A DNA stretch of 36,749 nucleotides from CAYQJS01 sp964417895. GTDB lineage: Bacteria; Chloroflexota; UBA6077; SHYK01. Shown here one piece after another: positions 32,118-36,749 of this stretch. The stretch's first letter is position 1; each line of letters opens with the position of its first letter. A program made the translations under genes and the position numbers. Below the pieces are notes generated by a model. The model was given only the letters and a program-made list of their open reading frames with translations. It was not told the DNA's origin and did no database searches. Location of the stretch: assembly GCA_964417895.1 (NCBI GenBank), contig CAYQJS010000054.1:1-36749 (forward strand), read 5' to 3'.

Positions 32118-32295
32118 CAGACACGAACCTTGAAAACGGAAGTTCGTTGAACAAGTGCCGCAGGCACGCAATGTGGCGGAAGTTCTGAACGAGCACGTGA
32201 CGCGGGAGATCGAGGGGATCGATCGGACGTAGCTGAATGGCCACGTGCCCAAGTGTCAGTGATCGCCCGTATATGTGCCATCGTTAGCCGGGCGC

Positions 32296-32329
32296 TTTGA
32301 GCCACGCGTAGCTGGGTGGTTTGAGCCAC
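32296..32329 (+). repeat. TTTGAGCCAC direct repeat pair
   Basis: TTTGAGCCAC occurs at 32296-32305 and 32320-32329, 24 bp apart. The arrangement matches the multiple terminal repeats of IS21-type elements, seen complete at 20463-23489. No transposase of this element is present. Confidence 0.5.
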
Positions 32330-32558
32330 CCCATAGTCGCCCGAGCCTATTCCGGTGAACCCACCGCGCGCGGCTCCCGCAGAGACGGTCTCCGCATGCC
32401 CTTCATGTGGGGCCCGTTAACCTGGGCCAGCAGCGCTGTGGAAGAGGGTGAGGCAGCGACGAGCCAACCCCGTGGGGACTTTTCGCTGTCGCCCCGTGGG
32501 ACTCCACGGTGACGCTTGGCAGCGAGGAAAAGACTTCGCACGGAACAGGCGTCCCCGA

Positions 32559-32596
32559 AGTCCCAAACTCGATTTCGTTAGCAGTCCCAAACTCGA
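32559..32596 (+). repeat. AGTCCCAAACTCGA direct repeat pair
   Basis: AGTCCCAAACTCGA occurs at 32559-32572 and 32583-32596, again with a 24-bp period. It is probably the terminus of a further IS21-type element, different in sequence from the other sets. Confidence 0.5.
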
Positions 32597-32723
32597 CTTG
32601 AGGAGGGTCTCGCCGCGAATTCGTGGCACATAGCAATTAAAGGGCTCATAGAGAAATAGCATTGCGGCGTTTGATCACCACGTGACGTGCTTCTGGCATG
32701 CCTTTGGCCTAGATGCTGAAAAC

Positions 32724-32850
32724 TTATTCCGTGACATGATTCGGATCGTACAGATGGGCCACGTGATGGAAAATCTATTCCGTTACATGATCGGGTTGTA
32801 CTGATTAGGCTAAGTGATTGGACAAGTTATTCCATTACGGCTCATAGACA
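32724..32850 (+). repeat. three ~51-bp imperfect repeats
   Basis: TTATTCCGTGACATGAT (32724), TATTCCGTTACATGAT (32776) and TTATTCCATTACGGCTCATA (32827) recur every 51-52 bp, with weaker similarity between them (GTGATGG / GTGATTGG). The last copy matches the sequence at 30812-30835 next to the IS1182-like remnant. Confidence 0.55.
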
Positions 32851-33012
32851 CTTCTTCGTGGCTCCAATCTCTCGACTATTGACATTAGAGACCTATTGGT
32901 GATATAAGTGCCAGCGTGAGTACTTTCGTTGAACGAGTCTAATGTCTGAGAGATTGTGGTGGTAATGCGCTTCCTCCGTGGCCACTTAGGCTCCACGTTT
33001 ACGCCGACCGGG

Positions 33013-33300
33013 AGAGGTCGAGTTCGAGTTTGCCAAGATGGAATCCCGGAGTTCCAGCATCGGGTCGCTGGTCATCGCCGGCGCCAAGGCGCAGATGAAA
33101 GGCACCCGCAGGATCAAGAGGGTCGGCGGCTACGGCTTCTCGTTGACCGCGACGGATGGTCAAAAGGCCGGGTGGTAGTGGACTCGACAAGTTCCGCTTA
33201 CGGATCACCGACCCTGGCGGGGTGGTCCTGTACGACAACGCCCAGGTGGGGGGTTGGACATCGATTCAGCCAATCCGCAACCCATCGAAAGGAGGCGAGA
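33013..33300 (+). pseudogene. C-terminal remnant of a secreted repeat-domain protein (post-COAP-like)
   Basis: Two frames give one domain: MESRSSSIGSLVIAGAKAQM, RVGGYGFSLTATDGQ (stop at 33176-33178), then one frame over GSGLDKFRLRITDPGGVVLY and DNAQVGG. The pattern VVxGAKAQxKG ... YGFxLTAxDGQ ... GxDKFRxKIxD ... VVYDNQ is a domain I know from the C-termini of many large secreted bacterial proteins. The rest of the protein is absent, and one indel lies near 33165. Confidence 0.55.
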
Positions 33301-33472
33301 TCGGGAGCGAGGGCCGAAGTAGAAGTTATTCCCGGAGGGGGGTGAGAACGCCCGAGTTGGACCAGGCCTGCGTCGTTGTACACGGCGCACCATAACCAGC
33401 CGGTAGATCCGGCAACCTCGCATACCACATCCACACAGTGCAGGTGTCTGCACCGAAAGACAGGAGGAACAA

Positions 33473-34003
33473 GTGACAAAGATGCGAAAGGCGCTCGTCC
33501 TGGTGAGCTTGCTCGCGCTCGCTGTACCGGCAATCGGCTCTTTTGCGACAGCGCCCGCGATGGCCGATGATGACAACTCGTTCGGCGCGCGTCTCACCGG
33601 GTATCAAGAAGTTCCGACGCTCTCCACGACCGGCCGCGGCCAGTTCCGCGCCCGCCTGCTGAACCCGACGACGCTGGAGTACCAGCTCCAATATTCCAAT
33701 CTGGAAGGGGTCGCGTCAGAGGCGCATATCCACCTCGGGCAGCGCGCCACGAACGGCGGGGTCATTGCCTGGCTATGCGGAGCGTTAGCAGTCCCGCCCA
33801 AACCACTAGTGTGCCCAGCGTCCGGAACGCTTACCGGGACGATCGTGGCTGCTGACGTAATAGGCCCTACCGCGCAAGGCATCGCAGTCGGGGAGTTCGC
33901 TGAGTTGATCAGTGCCCTGCGGGCTGGCGCCACATACGTCGACGTGCACACGGTCCTCTACCCGAGCGGCGAGATTCGGGGACAGATCGGCGAACGCGAC
34001 TAG
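33473..34003 (+). CDS. secreted CHRD-domain protein
   Basis: A 176-residue exported protein. The signal peptide is KMRKALVLVSLLALAVPAIG with probable cleavage near AMA-DD (residue 32). The rest is one CHRD domain: FGARLTGYQEVPTLSTTGRG, LEYQLQYSNLEGVASEAHIH, GGVIAWLCG, and the end GATYVDVHTVLYPSGEIRGQ. CHRD domains occur in chordin and in many bacterial secreted proteins; their bacterial function is unsettled. The GTG start at 33473 has AGGAGG six bases upstream, so the initiation signal is strong. It stands alone. The upstream post-COAP-like relic suggests that a cell-surface gene neighbourhood was once larger. Confidence 0.85.
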   Translation: MTKMRKALVLVSLLALAVPAIGSFATAPAMADDDNSFGARLTGYQEVPTLSTTGRGQFRARLLNPTTLEYQLQYSNLEGVASEAHIHLGQRATNGGVIAWLCGALAVPPKPLVCPASGTLTGTIVAADVIGPTAQGIAVGEFAELISALRAGATYVDVHTVLYPSGEIRGQIGERD

Positions 34004-34098
34004 GCAGGACCTAGATCGGGCTATGGGAACTGCGAGGACTCAGCGGCGCTGATCCTGCTCGTAGCTGGCGATCAGCTCGCGCAGCACGGCTTCCGCTA

Positions 34099-34142
34099 AT
34101 CCCGCTGGGAGTGAGCCGGCCGTCGGCCACTCCCAGCGGGAT
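34099..34142. other. strong 15-bp-stem hairpin
   Basis: ATCCCGCTGGGAGTG pairs perfectly with CACTCCCAGCGGGAT around a 14-base centre that itself holds GCCG/CGGC. It lies about 95 bp after the CHRD stop and could end that transcript, though no T-run follows. Confidence 0.5.
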
Positions 34143-34738
34143 ACCTCCTTGGTCCAAGTGGGGGGTTCCCCTCAGATGGAGTAATACTCAGAGCACCCTC
34201 TCCCGCGGCCACGAAAACAGAACTGCTCGCCAGAGGGCAACTGACCTTCGACCTGAATCGGGGCCATGCTGGGGGGAGCATGTCTGGATCGGGCGAGTGG
34301 AGAACCTCGGCTTGCAGCCGATCCTTGAGCTCATAGTAACCTCAGTCGAGGGACGCCACACCTCTGCGAGCTTTTCCTGGGCGGGCTCCAATTGCTTCCA
34401 TGCCTCGGGAGAGAGCCGTCTCGGTTGGTTCCTCATGGGGACGTTGAGCGGCCCGAGGCTGAGTGTGGAGGGGGCTCCACCATTAGGCGCGGCGGCGACG
34501 TGGACTCCGAACGCAGGATCTCGGGGGGATTCGTTCTAATAGTCATGTATTGAGAGGGCGCGGACGTTCTCCGCGCGCGCATGATCGTGTTCATCGAGAC
34601 ACCCACCTCGACACATACCGTCACCCCTCGAGCGCCCGGTGGGCCATAATCTGTCGGCGCCGCGCTCTTCACACGCGCCACGGATCGCCATCACTCTAAT
34701 TCCGTGCGGGAGCCCAGTCTAAGAGTGCACTCCGAAAA

Positions 34739-34841
34739 CTGTCATCCTGAAGCCGCAGGCCGAAGGATCTGTGGTCAGAGTACCGTTTGTGCATGGTAGT
34801 TTACGTTCGTGACAGATCCTTCGCTTCGCTCAGGATGACAG
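34739..34841. repeat. dispersed inverted repeat
   Basis: CTGTCATCCTGAAGCC..GAAGGATCTGT on the left is answered by ACAGATCCTTCGCTTCGCTC..AGGATGACAG on the right, with about 39 bases between the arms. It is related to the palindrome at 29803-29876. It lies 18 bases past the stop of the minus-strand binding-protein gene, so it may also serve as its terminator. Confidence 0.65.
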
Positions 34842-34858
34842 CCTAGGTGCCGGGCTCC

Positions 34859-36583
34859 TCAGCGCCACTCCCAGGACGCCGCGTTCCAGGTGCTCCAGCC
34901 GCCCGGCGCATAGATGGTAGGGCCCTGAAGGCCTGCAAGGTGCGCGACTACGAAATAGCCGAAGTACAGGGGGAAGATCGGCAGGTCCTCGCTGAGCAGC
35001 TTCATCGCCTGGGTCATCTGCTGGTTGCGCTGCCCCCGCTCCAGCGTGCTGATAAAGGCCTCGTAGAGCCTGTCGTACTCGGCGTTGACCCAGCCGCCGC
35101 GGTTGCTCCCCTGCCAGCGGTTGGCGGCGGTAGCGATGTTTCCCGAATAGACTTTGACCAGCAGGGTCTGTTCCGAGAGGCCGCTGTTCGCCGTACCAAG
35201 GGCGGGATAAGTGGCGCGCAGCTGCGGATCCCGGTCCTCCACCTCAGAGAGGAGCCGCGAACGAACGTCGATGCCTGCCCGACGCCAGCTGTCCGCGAGA
35301 ATGGCGTTCTCTCGCTCCTCCAAACCTGTGGCGGTCCCGCGCAGCTCGGGACTGAAACGCTCTCCGCCAGCGCTCACGAAGATTCCATCGGGAGCGCGAG
35401 TGAACCCTCCATCGGCCATGGCCTGAGCCGTGCGCTGCGGGTCGTAAGGATACTTCGTGATGACGCGGTCAATATCGGAGTAGTACTCGACCCCGGGAGG
35501 GACCATCGAATCGGCGCCTTGCCCCTCGCCCGCCAGCAGGCCATCCACCAGGGCCTGCTTGTCGATGGAATGGACCAGTCCCTTACGGACTCGCAGGTCC
35601 AGCAGCGCCCGCGGATCCGTGTACTCTGCCTTATGCTGAACCTGCACGTAGCGCAATCGCTCGGCGTTCAGAAGCACAGTCCCTGAGTTGTGCGGGGCCC
35701 ATTGCCGGCGGAGGATGATGCCCTGGTCGAAGCCCAGGGTGAAGTCGATCGCGATGTGTGCCGACTCGGCCAACAGATTCGCGACGGCCGCGTTCGGGTC
35801 GCCGACAAACGTCACCTGTATCCGACCGATCTTCGGCCGTCCGAGGGCGTGCCCATCGAAAGCCGCGCCCTCGATGAAGGCGCCGGGTTCCCATCGGATA
35901 AGGCGGTACGCCCCCAGGCCCACGAAATCGCGCGTAAAGTAGGAATGATTGAGAAAGGCCTCGCTGCTATTTGATTGCTCGAAGGGCTGGGCGAGGATGT
36001 GGCGCGGCAGCGGCCCGAGGCTGGCCCTGATGCTGTCGGCCTCTGGATAGGGCTGGTTCCAGCGGATCAGGATCGTTTGCGGGTCAACCGCCAGGACCTC
36101 GTCAATGAGTCGCTGCGGCAAGCCGCGAGCGACTCCGAAGGTGGGCGTTGCAGCGACTCGCCAGCCCAGCACCAGGTCTTCGGCGGACAAGGGCACGCCG
36201 TCGTGCCAGGTGAGATTCGGGCGTAGACGGTAGGTGGTCTCCATCCGCCCGTCCGAGAAGACCCGCCAGCTGTCGGTGTTCAGCTCCGGCAGGGTCTCGA
36301 TGATATAGGGACGCGGTATACCGCGCTCGTCTCGGGTGGTGATCCCGGCATTGAAGAGCTTCATCGTTTCGCTCGGCGTGGAGCCCGTCGTCTCCGCAAC
36401 GACGTGCTCGGACAGGGCGTTCGGTTCGACGTGGGTCATGACCGCCAGGACGCGGCTCTCGCCGAGCGTAGCACCGGCGACGTCGCCTTCGCTGCCTCGA
36501 CCTTGCGATGGCGCCGCCGGCGCGCATGCGGCCACAGCCACGGCAGCGACCAGCAAGACAACGCCCCAGCTCTCACGTCTCAT
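34859..36583 (-). CDS. extracellular solute-binding lipoprotein, SBP_bac_5
   Basis: The fourth intact solute-binding protein (574 residues). The signal ESWGVVLLVAAVAVAAC ends in the lipobox VAAC. Landmarks: METTYRLRPNLTWHDGVPLS, DFVGLGAYRLIRWEPGAFIE, GRIQVTFVGDPNAAVANLLA, LRVRKGLVHSIDKQALVDGL, YDPQRTAQAMADGGFTRAPD and the C-terminus STWNAASWEWR. ATG 36583 has GAGAGGG about 12 bases upstream, a little far. The wording of its domains is closest to the protein at 13595-15364. The micro-remnant at 29893-29965 derives from a close relative. No permease or ATPase is adjacent. Confidence 0.88.
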   Translation of the reverse strand: MRRESWGVVLLVAAVAVAACAPAAPSQGRGSEGDVAGATLGESRVLAVMTHVEPNALSEHVVAETTGSTPSETMKLFNAGITTRDERGIPRPYIIETLPELNTDSWRVFSDGRMETTYRLRPNLTWHDGVPLSAEDLVLGWRVAATPTFGVARGLPQRLIDEVLAVDPQTILIRWNQPYPEADSIRASLGPLPRHILAQPFEQSNSSEAFLNHSYFTRDFVGLGAYRLIRWEPGAFIEGAAFDGHALGRPKIGRIQVTFVGDPNAAVANLLAESAHIAIDFTLGFDQGIILRRQWAPHNSGTVLLNAERLRYVQVQHKAEYTDPRALLDLRVRKGLVHSIDKQALVDGLLAGEGQGADSMVPPGVEYYSDIDRVITKYPYDPQRTAQAMADGGFTRAPDGIFVSAGGERFSPELRGTATGLEERENAILADSWRRAGIDVRSRLLSEVEDRDPQLRATYPALGTANSGLSEQTLLVKVYSGNIATAANRWQGSNRGGWVNAEYDRLYEAFISTLERGQRNQQMTQAMKLLSEDLPIFPLYFGYFVVAHLAGLQGPTIYAPGGWSTWNAASWEWR

Positions 36584-36659
36584 CGCTTAACCAATCCCTC
36601 TCCCATCGCGCGCCTCGACCATCGGTGCTCCCGCGCTGAGATGTACCTGCTGTCTGGGC

Positions 36660-36682
36660 GCCAGTGTACTTCGCTCCGGAAG
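36660..36682. repeat. 23-bp repeat upstream of SBP genes, copy 2
   Basis: Identical to 29973-29995, beginning GCCAGTGTACTTCGCTCC, about 77 bases upstream of the binding-protein start. Confidence 0.6.
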
Positions 36683-36698
36683 CCGCCGCCAGTGATGT

Positions 36699-36749
36699 TG
36701 TAGGTCAGTGATTCTGTCCGCTTAACAGTTCTGAGATTTTGTCCGCCCT
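36699..36749 (+). mobile_element. probable left end of another IS21-type element (cut by window edge)
   Basis: It starts TGTAGGTCAGTGATTCTGTC and carries GATTCTGTCCGC (36710-36721) and GATTTTGTCCGC (36735-36746), a repeat pair with a 25-bp period. A TGT start followed by such a pair is the layout of the complete IS21 end at 20463. The transposase genes would lie beyond the window. Confidence 0.45.

Larger units (their letters stand above)
32118..33012. other. IS-end graveyard, no intact gene
   Basis: No complete gene. A short coding trace near 32166-32230 reads RNVAEVLNEHVTREIEGIDR before a stop; I do not recognise the family. Two pairs of short direct repeats with a 24-bp period (32296/32320 and 32559/32583) and a set of three repeats with a ~51-bp period (32724-32850) look like termini of lost insertion sequences. 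The stretch from about 32640 to 32940 is AT-richer than the rest of the window. Confidence 0.5.
34004..34858. other. intergenic region with hairpins and faint relics
   Basis: No gene is assigned. At 34038-34104 the minus strand reads GLAEAVLRELIASYEQDQRR before a stop, a protein-like tail without a start. Around 34240-34436 minus-strand frames give RRLSPEAWKQLEPAQEKLAE and, one frame over, GYYELKDRLQAEVLHSPD, which look like a broken gene I cannot name. Two palindromes are listed separately (34099-34142 and 34739-34841). Confidence 0.4.

Noticed and set aside
34847..35686. Plus-strand 279-codon frame
   Set aside because: Antisense to the intact solute-binding lipoprotein at 34859-36583, with no domain of its own.

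Overview
This is a GC-rich accessory region of a bacterial chromosome. The gene mix (many extracellular solute-binding lipoproteins of the oligopeptide type, a luciferase-like oxidoreductase, ring-hydroxylating and ring-cleaving dioxygenases, amidohydrolase_2 relics, IS1634-like and ISAzo13 transposases) is what I would expect from an uncultured Chloroflexota lineage. No rRNA, ribosomal protein or other phylogenetic marker is present, so this placement is inference.

Layout. 1-7.2 kb: a CBS-pair protein and a fatty acyl desaturase in divergent orientation; a two-module VOC (extradiol dioxygenase-like) protein and a P-loop kinase on the minus strand; then a plus-strand run of luciferase-like oxidoreductase (frameshifted near its end), alpha/beta hydrolase and HsaA/HpaH-like flavin monooxygenase. 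7.3-12.2 kb: a solute-binding lipoprotein (-), a secreted C39-like cysteine peptidase with a Pro/Thr-rich linker (+) and a Rieske oxygenase (-). 12.3-13.5 kb: a MITE-like palindromic element and two genes that keep both ends but have lost their middles (alpha/beta hydrolase, amidohydrolase). 13.6-17.6 kb: two solute-binding lipoproteins in tandem, then a partly duplicated tail-to-tail junction with the 3' end of another such gene. 17.8-20.1 kb: an AlbA_2 plus STAND NTPase plus helical-repeat gene of conflict or defence type, broken by two frameshifts. 20.26-28.24 kb: an interval bounded by the two ends of an IS1634-like element with a 4-bp CTAA duplication outside it. It holds an IS21 element with a third zinc-ribbon gene, a Tat-secreted DUF4185 protein, debris of solute-binding and Rieske genes, and the 3' part of a tRNA-Gly. 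28.4-29.8 kb: a LigB-type ring-cleavage dioxygenase and a cupin in one operon. 29.8-33.4 kb: a graveyard of relics and IS ends around an ISAzo13 transposase that lacks a catalytic Asp. 33.5-36.75 kb: a CHRD-domain secreted protein, a fourth intact solute-binding lipoprotein and, at the edge, what looks like the end of another IS21-type element.

How it fits together. The VOC protein, flavin monooxygenase, alpha/beta hydrolase, Rieske oxygenase and LigB enzyme together resemble a hydroxylate / meta-cleave / hydrolyse route for aromatic rings, spread over several transcription units. Traces of about nine solute-binding genes are present, but no ABC permease or ATPase gene is. The region is heavily worn: single-base indels, several next to G or C runs (which could be assembly errors), plus larger internal deletions that such errors would not explain. 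The best candidates for something undescribed are the AlbA_2-STAND gene, the nested IS1634/IS21 interval with its cargo, and the repeated pattern of genes reduced to their two ends.
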